Below are positions 1 to 9,783 of a DNA stretch of 64,000 nucleotides, one piece after another. Source of the DNA: Ottowia thiooxydans DSM 14619 (GTDB lineage: Bacteria; Pseudomonadota; Gammaproteobacteria; Burkholderiales; Burkholderiaceae_C); contig NZ_AUGX01000010.1 in NCBI RefSeq assembly GCF_000422885.1, forward strand, positions 248,001-312,000, written 5' to 3'. The notes below the pieces were generated by a model, which saw only the letters and a program-made list of their open reading frames with translations, searched no databases and had not been told where the DNA came from. The translations under genes were made by a program, and so were the position numbers. Within the stretch, counting starts at the first letter, position 1. Each line of letters opens with the position of its first letter.

Positions 1-40
1 TCACTCCAGCAGGAGCACCGACGAACAAGCTGTTTGAGTC

Positions 41-958
41 TCAACGAGACAAAAGAGCCTTGAAATGATCCTCATGCGCGCGGCCTTCGGAAATCAGCCA
101 ATCGTGAAACGCGAGGACATCTTTATCTTCCCTCAGATCCTTTGGGAAGGCCACCATGTAGGGCTCTGAAGGCATTATCTTGTTGGGGAACAGCGGTTGC
201 AGTCCCGTAGGTACAACTCCGTCCTGTAGCAAATAGACCGGCCCCATGGCAACACCAAGGCCGTCCCGCGCAGCCTCCAACGCCAGGTAAGTGTGGTCAA
301 AGCTAAGGGTGCTCTTGGGGGAGAGCATCGGCTCCCCTGCGAATCGGAGCCAGTCTGACCAATCGGCTGGTCGCATATCGGCGACAAGCCAAGTCACCCG
401 ACTCAGGTCACCGGTAGTTGTCAGCGGGCCGGCCTCCAAAAGACTTGGCGCGCACACCGGGGTCAAGGCTTCTGCCATGAACTGAGTTTGGTGAAGGTCC
501 TTTCCTGCCAACACGCCGCGAGTAATCGCGATGTCAACCCCAGGAGGCAACCCATCTTCTCGTGATCGGCGGTTATTCAGCTGAATGCGAATGCCAGGAT
601 TGTCGGTAAGGAACGAAGTCAGTCTAGGCACCAGCCAACGAAGCGTAATGGTCGGGGGTGCGCTGACGATCAAATGGCGTACGGAGCGATCTGAGGTGAT
701 TCGGTTAGTTGCCGACGCGATCCAATCAAAGGCGGGCTCCACCACACGCAGCAATTCGCTGCCAGCTTTCGTGATCACCAGCCCTTTGGAGGTTCGATGG
801 AACAAGGGAACAACGAGCCAAGCCTCAAGTGTGGCGAGCTGCTTGCTAATCGCACCATGCGAAACACACAGTTCGTCAGCCGCCTTGATGGTGCTTCCGA
901 GTCGTGCGACGGCTTCGAAGGCTTTAAGGCTGTTGAGTGGAGGAAGTCGGCGCATCAA
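41..958 (-). CDS. LysR-family transcriptional regulator, GcvA-like
   Basis: 305 residues, full length for the family. The N-terminal winged helix-turn-helix (about residues 8-65) contains LNSLKAFEAVARLGS and the recognition-helix region VSHGAISKQLATLE, the GcvA/AmpR type of LTTR. The remainder is the periplasmic-binding-like effector domain. It is transcribed away from a Bug receptor and a PrpD-like dehydratase, with a 99-bp shared promoter region (959-1057). By the usual LTTR logic it probably controls that pair in response to the imported carboxylate or its product. The effector cannot be read from the sequence. The family call is certain and the target is inference. Confidence 0.9.
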   Translation of the reverse strand: MMRRLPPLNSLKAFEAVARLGSTIKAADELCVSHGAISKQLATLEAWLVVPLFHRTSKGLVITKAGSELLRVVEPAFDWIASATNRITSDRSVRHLIVSAPPTITLRWLVPRLTSFLTDNPGIRIQLNNRRSREDGLPPGVDIAITRGVLAGKDLHQTQFMAEALTPVCAPSLLEAGPLTTTGDLSRVTWLVADMRPADWSDWLRFAGEPMLSPKSTLSFDHTYLALEAARDGLGVAMGPVYLLQDGVVPTGLQPLFPNKIMPSEPYMVAFPKDLREDKDVLAFHDWLISEGRAHEDHFKALLSR

Positions 959-1057
959 TGTGAGTTTTTCTCCAGTGCTCAGCGATTAATTCTAGCTCGA
1001 CCGAGTTGCTCCATGCACCTATTCTGCTGGCATTGATAACAACAATCAGAGACGCAC

Positions 1058-2098
1058 ATGAATCCCAAACTAGAAATCCTACGTAGTGCCACGAAGTCGA
1101 CCGCAGATACATTGCCGTGCAAGTTAACGCCTCGCAACCTCATTATTTGTGGCGGCTTGGCAATCGCTTTGGCCGCCAGTAGTGCGTTCGGACAGGCCGA
1201 ACGATATCCAAACAGACCCGTGAAACTTGTGGTGCCGTTCGAACCCGGTGGCAGCACTGACAGCACCGCACGTTATCTTGCGCAAAAGTTAGGCGAAAAA
1301 CTCGGGCAATCCTTCGTTGTCGAAAATCGCGGTGGAGCTGGCGGGAACATTGGTACAGACCTCGTCGCCAAGGCTAAACCGGACGGCTACACACTGCTGT
1401 GGGCCAACGTGGCACCCGTGGCTATCAATCCGCACCTCTACAAGAAGATTCCGTACGATTCGGTGAAGGACTTTGCGCCCATCACATTGGCAACAGTGTT
1501 CCCCAATGTCATTGTGGTCAAAGCCTCCTTGCCAGTGACCTCCGCGAACTTCCTGGAGAAGGCCCGGGGCGAGTTAAAGGGGATGAGCTATGGATCCGCC
1601 GGCAATGGTAGTTCAACACATCTGGCCGCGGAATGGCTCAATACCTCCCTGCAGGCCCAGTGGCTTCACGTGCCCTTCAAGGGAGGTGGGCCAGCCCTTC
1701 TCGCGGTGGCCGCTGGCCAAGTGGATTTTTACGTCAGCAGCATTCCAGCCGCCCTTCCAATGCTGAAAAACGGCTTGGTGAAGGCAATTGCCACGACGGG
1801 AAAACAACGTGATCCAGCGCTCCAAAATGTACCCACCATTGCTGAGTTGGGCCTCCACAATTACGAAGTTATTAACTGGAATGGGCTCTTGGCACCGGCC
1901 AATACGCCGAAAGGTGTCATCGAAGCACTGAACAAGGCAACAGTGGAAATCCTGTCGTCGCCGGAGGCGAAGGCAGGTCTACGCGAACAAGGCGCGGAGC
2001 CAGCTCCCATGACGACGGAAGCCTTTACCGACTATCTTAGAAGTGAGTCAGCAAAGTGGGTGAAGATCATCAAGATGGCCAATGCAAAAGTAGATTGA
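1058..2098 (+). CDS. Bug/TctC-family periplasmic carboxylate receptor
   Basis: 346 residues. A positively charged N-terminus and a hydrophobic stretch (LIICGGLAIALAASSAFG, about residues 29-46) form a Sec signal peptide, followed by the Bug hallmark RPVKLVVPFEPGGSTDSTAR and later VENRGGAGGNIGTD. Bug proteins bind organic acids (citrate, tricarboxylates, aromatic or amino acids) in the periplasm and usually work with TctAB membrane proteins. No tctAB is nearby, which is common for Bug genes in Burkholderiales. The stop lies 5 bases before the GTG of the PrpD-like gene, so the two are probably co-transcribed. The start used leaves about 28 residues before the hydrophobic core, slightly long, so a downstream alternative start is possible. 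The ligand is unknown. Confidence 0.92.
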   Translation: MNPKLEILRSATKSTADTLPCKLTPRNLIICGGLAIALAASSAFGQAERYPNRPVKLVVPFEPGGSTDSTARYLAQKLGEKLGQSFVVENRGGAGGNIGTDLVAKAKPDGYTLLWANVAPVAINPHLYKKIPYDSVKDFAPITLATVFPNVIVVKASLPVTSANFLEKARGELKGMSYGSAGNGSSTHLAAEWLNTSLQAQWLHVPFKGGGPALLAVAAGQVDFYVSSIPAALPMLKNGLVKAIATTGKQRDPALQNVPTIAELGLHNYEVINWNGLLAPANTPKGVIEALNKATVEILSSPEAKAGLREQGAEPAPMTTEAFTDYLRSESAKWVKIIKMANAKVD

Positions 2099-2103
2099 CG
2101 CTT

Positions 2104-3609
2104 GTGGCCAATACGCTGAATACATCGAGCGAACCCGCCGAGCACACCTACGACCCACTGCTACTGAAGCTTGCCGAGTACGCCTCGTCAGTTGCGGCTC
2201 CAACAGGTGCGACGCTACATACAGCAGGCTTGTGTTTGGCTGATTCCGTAGGATGTGCGATTGCGTCGCTCCGGGACCCGGAGTGCACCCAGCGACTCGG
2301 GCCTTGGGTACCTGGCAGTGCCGTTGCAGATGGTGTTCCGGTTTGGGCGACGGGCCATGTGTTGGACCCTGTCAAGGCAGCGCACGATCTTAGCGTGATG
2401 ATCCGCTGGCTGGACTTCAGCGACACCACCTTCGTCGGCGGCCATCCTTCCGATAATTTAGGCGCCCTTCTTGCTGCGGGCGACTACCTGAGCCGCTGGC
2501 GGGTGAGATCCGGAGGCCCTGCACTCATCATGGCGGACATCTATGCAGCCATGATCGGCGCCTATGAAATTCAGGGGCTATTGGCAGCCGATAACCGCTT
2601 CGATCATCCGTCTATCGGGTTGGACCATGTGATTGGCGTCAAACTCGCCTCTACAGCCATGGCCGCACGACTCTTGGGTGCAGATGCGAACACGATCGCC
2701 GCTGCCCTGTCGAGCGCGTTCCTTGATGGGCATTCCCTCAACGCCTGCCGCCATACGCCGAACGCCGGAAGTCGCAAGGGCTGGGCAGGCGCAGATGCGG
2801 CCAGCCGGGGCGTCTGGCTAGCTCTAAGTGCCGTAAGAGGGGAAATGGGCTACCCGAAAGCGCTGTCTGCACCAACCTGGGGTTTCGAGGCTGTCTACCT
2901 TGAAGGAAAACGCGTGGAATTAACGCGTCCCCTGGGGAGCCTCATCCTCGATAACGTGATTTTCAAACTCCATCCGTGTCAGCGAAACACAACCACAGCG
3001 GTGGAGAGTGCGTTGCGTTTGCATGAGTGGTTGTCAGGGCGGTTGTCCAATATCAAGCGCGTCACGATTCACACGCATGACGAGGCGATGCGGCGGGCAA
3101 ACAAAACCGGACCGCTGCCAAACCGTGCGGCGCGAGATCATTCAATCCAGTATGTCGTTGCGGTCGCGTTGCTACACGGCCGCTTGATGCCAGACGACTA
3201 TTCGGACACGGTGGCAAATGATGATCGCATTGACTGGCTACGCGAACGCACCGTGGTTATAGAGAATCAAGGCTATACACGAGATCACCACGATATGGCT
3301 GTCAAAAGCTGCGCGAACGCTGTGCAGATTGAGCTGGAGGATGGGACCATATCTGTGCTTGAGGAAACCCTCTTTCCGGCTGGCGACCCGTCGAGACGGG
3401 ACGTAGCCGTCCCTGCCCTGAAGGCGAAATTTCATACCCTTACAAGCTATTTCTGGCAGGAGCCACACCGCAGTCAATTGTTGGCACGTCTCCTCGACGT
3501 GAGCACCATGGCGAAAATGCCCGTTCCCACCTTCATGGATATGCTCCGACTTGATGTCACTCACCAACACCAGACGCAGGTTGAAGGCCACGAAGGCCGT
3601 CGTCTCTAG
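2104..3609 (+). CDS. MmgE/PrpD-family dehydratase (2-methylcitrate dehydratase-like)
   Basis: The protein follows the PrpD pattern along its length: HPSDNLGALLAAGDYLSRW, WAGADAASRGVWLAL, GEMGYPKALSAPTWGFEAVY, then NRAARDHSIQYVVAVALLHG and DDRIDWLRERTVV. PrpD enzymes dehydrate 2-methylcitrate. Paralogues act on other hydroxy-carboxylates. I chose the GTG at 2104, five bases after the upstream stop, giving 501 residues. The same frame stays open back to an ATG at 2056 inside the Bug gene, and those extra residues (MGEDHQDGQ...) do not look like PrpD. No prpB or prpC is present, so a role in the methylcitrate cycle is not supported. Breakdown of the acid bound by the neighbouring Bug receptor is more likely. 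Confidence 0.85.
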   Translation: MANTLNTSSEPAEHTYDPLLLKLAEYASSVAAPTGATLHTAGLCLADSVGCAIASLRDPECTQRLGPWVPGSAVADGVPVWATGHVLDPVKAAHDLSVMIRWLDFSDTTFVGGHPSDNLGALLAAGDYLSRWRVRSGGPALIMADIYAAMIGAYEIQGLLAADNRFDHPSIGLDHVIGVKLASTAMAARLLGADANTIAAALSSAFLDGHSLNACRHTPNAGSRKGWAGADAASRGVWLALSAVRGEMGYPKALSAPTWGFEAVYLEGKRVELTRPLGSLILDNVIFKLHPCQRNTTTAVESALRLHEWLSGRLSNIKRVTIHTHDEAMRRANKTGPLPNRAARDHSIQYVVAVALLHGRLMPDDYSDTVANDDRIDWLRERTVVIENQGYTRDHHDMAVKSCANAVQIELEDGTISVLEETLFPAGDPSRRDVAVPALKAKFHTLTSYFWQEPHRSQLLARLLDVSTMAKMPVPTFMDMLRLDVTHQHQTQVEGHEGRRL

Positions 3610-3745
3610 TTTGTCCAGCAAGTCAGCATTGGAAAATGCGTCATCGTGGATGTCCCTCCGCACGATGGCGCGATTTTTCCGGGGTAGCGATCAAACTCGG
3701 CCTCCAGCACCTGGAGCGACACCAGTTAGCTCAGTTCTTGCTGCG

Positions 3746-4936
3746 TCAAGTGAGGTGCTTGTAAACCTCGACCGTCCGATCGACACAGGCCTGCCAGGAA
3801 AAATCCTGAGCCCGCGTTAAGCCTGCAGCGATAGCCTGTCGTCGCCACTCACCGTTCTGCAATGAATCCAGTATGGCGTGATGAAGTTCGTCCACGTTCA
3901 GTGGATCAATCAATCGCGCTGCACCACCAGCCACCTCGGGCATGGACGACACATTGGATGTAATCACTGGCACGCCGCTGGCCATGGCCTCGGCTATGGG
4001 CAAGCCGAAGCCCTCATAGACTGAGGGATAGACGAAAAGGCGAGCTCCCGAATACAAGTAAGGCAGGTCTTCCTGGGGCAAATACTTCAGGTAACGGAGC
4101 CAACCCGCCGCTTCAGCAACGCGCATTCGCTCGTGCGTGTGCTCCGAACGCCAGCCGGTATCTCCAACAAGCACCAGTGGCCACTCCTTGCGCATAGCCA
4201 GAGGCAGTGCCTCATACGCAGAGAGCAGGCGGTCCACGTTCTTGCGTGCCTCAATGGTGCCAACAAACAAACTGTAGCCACCTGCCCGCAAGCCATACCG
4301 GGAAAGGCACGCCGCCAGCACTTGTGGGCTGCGAGGCGAGAACGAAGGGTCAGTACCCAGGCCAATCGCCGTGACGCGGTCTTCCGACCAGCCAAAATCT
4401 TCGATCACTTCCTGCCGCACCGCTTGGGAGTCGGTAATGATGTGATTGGTCATTCGCAGGCTGCGCGGGAGCGCGGCGTTCATATAGTTCACCCTTGCCT
4501 CGGGGTGAAACTGCGGGTAGCGCATGTGGGATAGATCATGCGTCGTACTTACCGTGGGGCCTGGGAATTTCGGTACGAAATAATTGGGCGAATGAAAAAT
4601 GGAATCCCTGACGGTCTGTAAGCGCAGGCGATAAATCGAAGGGGTTACCAGTTGATAAGCCTTCACCGCCACAGGAACGCGCGCCAGCATGCTCCGCAAG
4701 GATCTTCGCGGCGGCTCCGGCGTTTCATTCGTTGCTTCAGAACTCAACTTGGCTTGCGCTTCCCTGGCTGTGCGAGCGATGGGATCCTCCATCCACCGGC
4801 CAAAAGAAAAATAGCGCAGGTTGCCAATCTCCGAATGCGATTGCAATCCCTTGACTAGCTCGTAGGCATAACGCCCAATGCCCGTGAGGGGCGGTGCAAT
4901 GGCATCAACAGCCACCACCAAATTCAACCGGCTCAA
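3746..4936 (-). CDS. GT4-type glycosyltransferase, third gene of the GDP-rhamnose operon
   Basis: 396 residues with a GT-B fold. The N-terminal acceptor half contains the glycine loop PPLTGIGRYAYELVKGL. The C-terminal half carries SLFVGTIEARKNVDRLLSAY and the donor-site motif VYPSVYEGFGLPIAEAMASGVPVI with the E-x7-E signature of family 4. Donors of this family are nucleotide sugars. Because gmd and rmd lie directly upstream, GDP-D-rhamnose or GDP-mannose is the likely donor, as for WbpX/Y/Z of Pseudomonas A-band polysaccharide. The start is a TTG that overlaps the rmd stop (TTGA), with a GGAG about 10 bases upstream. The protein is cytoplasmic and probably membrane-associated. The linkage made is unknown. 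Confidence 0.85.
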   Translation of the reverse strand: MSRLNLVVAVDAIAPPLTGIGRYAYELVKGLQSHSEIGNLRYFSFGRWMEDPIARTAREAQAKLSSEATNETPEPPRRSLRSMLARVPVAVKAYQLVTPSIYRLRLQTVRDSIFHSPNYFVPKFPGPTVSTTHDLSHMRYPQFHPEARVNYMNAALPRSLRMTNHIITDSQAVRQEVIEDFGWSEDRVTAIGLGTDPSFSPRSPQVLAACLSRYGLRAGGYSLFVGTIEARKNVDRLLSAYEALPLAMRKEWPLVLVGDTGWRSEHTHERMRVAEAAGWLRYLKYLPQEDLPYLYSGARLFVYPSVYEGFGLPIAEAMASGVPVITSNVSSMPEVAGGAARLIDPLNVDELHHAILDSLQNGEWRRQAIAAGLTRAQDFSWQACVDRTVEVYKHLT

Positions 4937-5867
4937 GATCTGGGCTCCGGAGCCGACTCACCCTCGTCCAACATCCAGCGCAAGGTCTCCTTGAGTGGCA
5001 CCTGATTCCAATCTCCTATGGCAGCACGCAAACGGGAAGTGTCTGCGCAGAGCGTGCGCACCTCGTTGGCCCGTACGAAGGCAGGGTTCACTCTGACTTC
5101 CAGATGATGGCCCGTGAGCTGCTCCACCATTTCGACGACAGCGCGCAACGAGTGCGTCGTGCCCGAACCTACATTGAACACCTCGCCTACAGGCGCCGCG
5201 TCCAGCAAAAGTCGATACGCGCGAACGACCGCCCGCACGTCGGAGAAATCACGCCAGACATCAAGATTGCCCAGCTCCATCACCGCGACTCGCCTTCTGA
5301 AATGATCCACGATCTTGGGAACCAGAAAGCTCTTGGCCTGCCCTACCCCTGTGTAGTTGAAAGGCCGAGTCATCACGATAGGCAGACGAGGTAGCCAAAG
5401 CTTGGCCATGTACTCCATGGCCAGCTTGCTCACTGCATAGTCATTGGCGGGGTCTGGCGGGGTGGACTCATCGATCTCTCCGCTGGCAGCGTTGCCGTAA
5501 ATATTGGCACTACTGGCCAATAAAACGCAACCAGGTGGCACGGGTAACTCAGCAAGCGCATGTAGCAAGCTGTGGGTGCCCATGACATTCACGCGGTAAA
5601 AATCGGTGGCATTGCCATGGCCTACAAATGCGACCGCAGCCAAATGCACAACGGCGGTGGGCTGAGCGCGGGCTACAGCCTCGCGCAGCGCAGACGCGTC
5701 GTTCAAATCAGCCACCAACATGCGGCTGGTATCCGAACCCGCAGTTGCGTTCCGATCCGAGTGCTCAGCCAGACGCCAAACTTCCCAACCGTGTGAAGTC
5801 AACTCTTCCACCAGGTGCCGCCCGGTGAAACCGGTGGCCCCCGTGACAAGCACCCGCCGTGTAGACA

Positions 5868-5868
<1 letters not shown>
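4933..5868 (-). CDS. rmd: GDP-6-deoxy-D-mannose reductase (NAD-dependent epimerase/dehydratase family)
   Basis: 311 residues from the ATG at 5868; a TTG one codon earlier is also open. This is an extended short-chain dehydrogenase with the nucleotide loop VLVTGATGFTGRHLVEEL at the N-terminus, a catalytic Y-x3-K (YAVSK, Tyr144/Lys148) and an upstream Ser pair (LLASSANIYG). Rmd reduces the 4-keto group of GDP-4-keto-6-deoxymannose, the Gmd product, to GDP-D-rhamnose. The close sibling Tld makes GDP-6-deoxytalose, and sequence alone does not fully exclude that. The start overlaps the gmd stop as TGATG and the stop overlaps the glycosyltransferase TTG, showing tight translational coupling in one operon. 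Confidence 0.82.
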
Positions 5869-6905
<1,037 letters not shown>

Positions 6906-6985
6906 TCAATCCTCGATCTCTAATAATTGGAGTCCAGCCTTGCCCATTCGCTTAACAACGCTCATGGTGAAGAAGCTGGCGAACG

Positions 6986-7351
6986 CTAGGGCTGATCGGT
7001 ACCGGGTAAGGCTTGGCCTTTGGCATTTTCTGCAGCCAGAATGGAAACCACCTGGTTCAGCCTGCGCAGCTGTCGCTCTATGCGCGTGTTCACCATGTCT
7101 GCATGCAGTGCCTTGATGAACAAAATAACGCCCACGCACAAAAACAGGAAAGCCGGCGGATACACCACACCCACCCAGACTGCCAACTGATCAATCAGAC
7201 GGGGCCAGATGCCGAACAGCGCGGCGGCCATCGCCACCAACATCCAGAACAGGCCATGGGGCCAGTGCAGGTGGTCGCGGCGCACCAAATACAGAATCAG
7301 CAACGCCAGCCCTATCCCAAGCAACAGTGTCGTAGTTTGAAGATTCCCCAT
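6986..7351 (-). CDS. DUF2304-family small membrane protein
   Basis: 121 residues from the ATG at 7351; the longer frame to 7426 adds residues unlike the family. Three transmembrane helices are visible: TTTLLLGIGLALLILYLV, GLFWMLVAMAAALFGIW and YPPAFLFLCVGVILFIKAL. A short soluble tail follows with RIERQLRRLNQVVSILAAE, a helix likely to form a coiled coil. DUF2304 proteins usually sit beside glycosyltransferases of the dolichyl-phosphate-mannose type and are thought to help them at the membrane. The gmd operon starts 84 bases downstream on the same strand, which fits a role in surface-sugar synthesis. The function is not established. Confidence 0.75.
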   Translation of the reverse strand: MGNLQTTTLLLGIGLALLILYLVRRDHLHWPHGLFWMLVAMAAALFGIWPRLIDQLAVWVGVVYPPAFLFLCVGVILFIKALHADMVNTRIERQLRRLNQVVSILAAENAKGQALPGTDQP

Positions 7352-7452
7352 GGCTTGGCGACAGCCTGTTCCTTTTAGTGCAACGTGTGGCTCTGATTGT
7401 AGGCGGTCAGTCCCCTCCTCTGACACACGCCAACGCCTGAGTTATCTCAGAA

Positions 7453-7468
7453 CGTGTTCAAGAACACG
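7453..7468. repeat. Short palindrome, ACGTGTT/AACACG family copy A
   Basis: CGTGTTC-AA-GAACACG, with 7-bp arms, lies between the DUF2304 gene and the iron receptor. The outer bases (AGAA on the left, CCC on the right) match two other intergenic palindromes, at 10700-10728 and 46923-46968, so it is treated as one of a small repeat family. It could also act as a weak terminator or operator for a neighbouring gene. No T-run follows. Confidence 0.5.
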
Positions 7469-7486
7469 CCCTGGAGTATCTACCAC

Positions 7487-7505
7487 AACGAGAATAATTC
7501 CCGTT
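7487..7505 (+). promoter_or_regulatory. Putative Fur box
   Basis: AACGAGAATAATTCCCGTT is a 9-1-9 near-perfect inverted repeat (8 of 9 arm pairs) and differs from the proteobacterial Fur consensus AATGAGAATNATTCTCATT at only three positions. It lies 46 bases upstream of the ATG of a ferric-iron receptor gene, where a repressor would block the promoter. Iron-Fur repression of that gene is inference from site and context. Confidence 0.7.
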
Positions 7506-7550
7506 ACGGTATTATGTGAAATGACATTTCCCATCAAGGATTAATTCAGC

Positions 7551-8606
7551 ATGAAAAAACGACTGGTGCTTTCCGCAGTTGCGGCTACTACTATTTCAGT
7601 CATGTGTGCCGGAGCTGTTCAGGCACAAGATCAGGCCATCAATCTTTATTCCGCTCGGCACTATGCATCGGATGATGCGCTGTATGCCAACTTCACCAGG
7701 CTGACTGGCCTCAAGGTCAATCGAGTGGATGCAGATGATGCGGGGATCATCGCGCGCTTGAAAGCAGAAGGATCTGCATCGCCTGCCGACGTTATTTTGC
7801 TGGTGGATGCCGCACGGCTCTGGCGCGGCGAACAGGAGGGGCTGTTCCTGCCCGTCAAGTCAGAGTCTCTGGAAGCCAGAATTCCCTCGAGCCTGCGTGC
7901 CACGCCAGTGGCTGAGGGCACACCATGGTTTGGTTTTTCGACGCGCGCACGGGTCATCGTGTACGACAAGACTAAAGTCAAACGTGAAGATGTGGAGACC
8001 TACGAAAAACTGGCCGATCCAGTCAACAAAGGCAAGTTGTGCATCCGCTCCGGCTCCCACCCCTATAACCTCAGTTTGTTTGGCGCCGTGCTGGAGCACA
8101 TGGGCCCTGAGAAAACGGAAACCTGGCTCAAGGGCCTGGTGGCCAATATGGCTCGCGCACCCAAAGGTGGTGATACGGACCAGATCAAAGGCGTAGCCTC
8201 CGGCGAGTGCGGTGTGGCAGTAACCAATAGCTACTACCTTGCGCGCCTCATGCGATCAAATTCGCCTGAAGACCGGGCGGTGACTGAGCGAGTGGGCGTG
8301 GTGTTCCCCAACCAATCCAGCTGGGGCACGCACGTGAACGTGGCCGGTGGTGCCGTGGCGCGCTACTCCAAGAATGTTCCTGGGGCCGTCAAATTCCTGG
8401 AATACCTTGCCAGCCCAATAGCGCAAAATCATTTTGCCAACGGCAACAACGAGTGGCCAGCAGCATCCAGCGTCACCTTTGACAATGCCGCACTGAAGTC
8501 CATGACCGGCGGCAAGCCATTCAAGAGCGAGACTATTCCTATTAGCGCGGTGGGTGCGAATCAGGTGAAGGTTCAGCAGATGCTCGACCGCGTCGGGTTC
8601 AAGTAA
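7551..8606 (+). CDS. Ferric-iron ABC-type substrate-binding protein, FutA/FbpA family
   Basis: 351 residues. A signal peptide ends near AGAVQAQ (about residue 26). The mature part begins INLYSARHY, the family motif that gives iron-ligand Tyr and His. A second ligand pair is in VTNSYYLARL, and the domain-closing region is ASPIAQNHFANGNNEWP. These proteins bind free Fe3+ in the periplasm for an FbpBC/FutBC-type permease. No permease or ATPase gene follows, since the next gene is convergent, so this is an orphan receptor that must use components encoded elsewhere. A strong Fur-like box at 7487-7505 precedes it. Iron specificity is well supported by both the motif and the operator. Confidence 0.9.
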   Translation: MKKRLVLSAVAATTISVMCAGAVQAQDQAINLYSARHYASDDALYANFTRLTGLKVNRVDADDAGIIARLKAEGSASPADVILLVDAARLWRGEQEGLFLPVKSESLEARIPSSLRATPVAEGTPWFGFSTRARVIVYDKTKVKREDVETYEKLADPVNKGKLCIRSGSHPYNLSLFGAVLEHMGPEKTETWLKGLVANMARAPKGGDTDQIKGVASGECGVAVTNSYYLARLMRSNSPEDRAVTERVGVVFPNQSSWGTHVNVAGGAVARYSKNVPGAVKFLEYLASPIAQNHFANGNNEWPAASSVTFDNAALKSMTGGKPFKSETIPISAVGANQVKVQQMLDRVGFK

Positions 8607-8621
8607 CTCGCAGCAGATGAG

Positions 8622-8668
8622 GGCGCGCCTCCTTTGAACAGCCTCTCAGGCTGCATCAAAGAGGCGCC
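8622..8668. terminator. Possible shared terminator between convergent genes
   Basis: An imperfect hairpin has arms GGCGCGCCTCCTTTGA and TCAAAGAGGCGCC, with small bulges. It lies between the iron-receptor gene and the convergent sugar dehydrogenase and overlaps the last codons of the latter. No clear T-run is seen, so this is only a candidate. Confidence 0.4.
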
Positions 8669-9783
8669 AGCCTTATCAGTTTCCCGTTTGGACTGTCTGT
8701 GACGACATAAAGCAGGCCATCGGGGCCTTGGCGCACGTCGCGGATGCGCTGGCCAACCTCCTCCAGCAGTTTGTGTTCGGCCACCACCTTGCCGCCTTTG
8801 AGTTCAATGCGATCAAGGTATTGGAACTTCAGCGAACCAATGAAAAGGTTGCCTTTCCACGCAGGGCCATACCGGTCGCTCGTGAGAAAGACCATGCCTG
8901 AAGACGCTATGGAGGGCGTCCACTGGTGCAGAGGTTGCTCCATTCCCGGTTTCGCGGTCAACCCTTCGCCAATCTTTCCACCGCCGTAGTTTTCACCATA
9001 GGTAATCACCGGCCATCCGTAGTTTTTACCGGCCTGCGGGAGATTGATCTCATCGCCGCCCTGCGGACCGTGCTCGTGCATCCAGAAGGTGCCATCTGGG
9101 GCGAGCGTGGCGCCTTGCCCGTTTCGATGGCCGTAGCTCCAGATCTCTGGCAATGCGCCGGGCTGAGAAACGAAAGGGTTGTCTTTAGGGATGGAGCCAT
9201 CCTTACCAATACGCACGACTTTGCCCAAGTGGTTGTCCAGCTTCTGGGCATCGTCCTTGCGCGAAAAACGGTCACCCAGGGTTAGAAACAGAGTGCCGTC
9301 GTTTGGCCCCTTTCCTTCACGCAAAGCGATTCGGCAGCCAAAATGTGCGCTGCTCCCCACTTTGGGCTTCTGACTGAAGATCACCTTCAGATTTTCCAGC
9401 CGCCTGGAATCGTCAGACAACCGCGCCCGGGCGAGTGCAGTGCTGTTGGTGGTGCCTGGCCCTGGCTCCGAGTAACAAAAATAGATGGTGCGATTCTGGG
9501 CAAACCCGGAATCAGTCACGACGTCCAGTAAACCGCCCTGCCCGCCAGCCGCCATCTCAGGCAGCCCGGAAACAGGCGCCTGCAGCCTCCCGTCAGCCTC
9601 AATGACTCGCAAGCGGCCAGGCCGCTCAGTAACCAGAAAACGGCCTTCGGGGAGAAATGCCAAAGCCCAAGGGTGTTGCAGCCCGGTCGCCACTGTCTCG
9701 GGTTTGACAGCAACTTGCCCTATAGCACAAGTTGAGCCAAATAGGAGCGCCGCGGAAACATAAATCGATAAATAAGCTTGCAT
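8656..9783 (-). CDS. PQQ-dependent aldose sugar dehydrogenase, YliI-like
   Basis: 375 residues with a signal peptide (LSIYVSAALLFGSTCAIG) and a six-bladed beta-propeller of the soluble glucose/sorbosone dehydrogenase family. Recognised segments are GLQHPWALAFLPEGRFLVTERPGRL, GGQGGLLDVV, FLTLGDRFSRKDDAQKLDNHLGKVVRIGKDG, GHRNGQG and EHGPQGGDEINLPQAGKNYGWP, the last two holding catalytic His and cofactor-binding residues. Family members oxidise aldoses in the periplasm using PQQ. No PQQ synthesis genes are in the window, so the protein may depend on external PQQ. It is not in an operon. A divergent C40 hydrolase lies 220 bases upstream. Confidence 0.88.
   Translation of the reverse strand: MQAYLSIYVSAALLFGSTCAIGQVAVKPETVATGLQHPWALAFLPEGRFLVTERPGRLRVIEADGRLQAPVSGLPEMAAGGQGGLLDVVTDSGFAQNRTIYFCYSEPGPGTTNSTALARARLSDDSRRLENLKVIFSQKPKVGSSAHFGCRIALREGKGPNDGTLFLTLGDRFSRKDDAQKLDNHLGKVVRIGKDGSIPKDNPFVSQPGALPEIWSYGHRNGQGATLAPDGTFWMHEHGPQGGDEINLPQAGKNYGWPVITYGENYGGGKIGEGLTAKPGMEQPLHQWTPSIASSGMVFLTSDRYGPAWKGNLFIGSLKFQYLDRIELKGGKVVAEHKLLEEVGQRIRDVRQGPDGLLYVVTDSPNGKLIRLAPL

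Noticed and set aside
1-40. End of another gene at the left edge
   Set aside because: Forty bases are too few to identify a frame or product.
959-1057. LysR operator (T-N11-A) in the divergent promoter
   Set aside because: Several loose matches exist but none is clearly symmetrical or repeated, so no site is claimed.
2056-2103. Earlier ATG for the PrpD-like gene
   Set aside because: It lies inside the Bug gene and encodes residues unlike the family; the GTG at 2104 gives a normal start.
3610-3745. Terminator between the convergent PrpD-like and glycosyltransferase genes
   Set aside because: No stem with a T-run or convincing bidirectional hairpin was found in these 136 bases.
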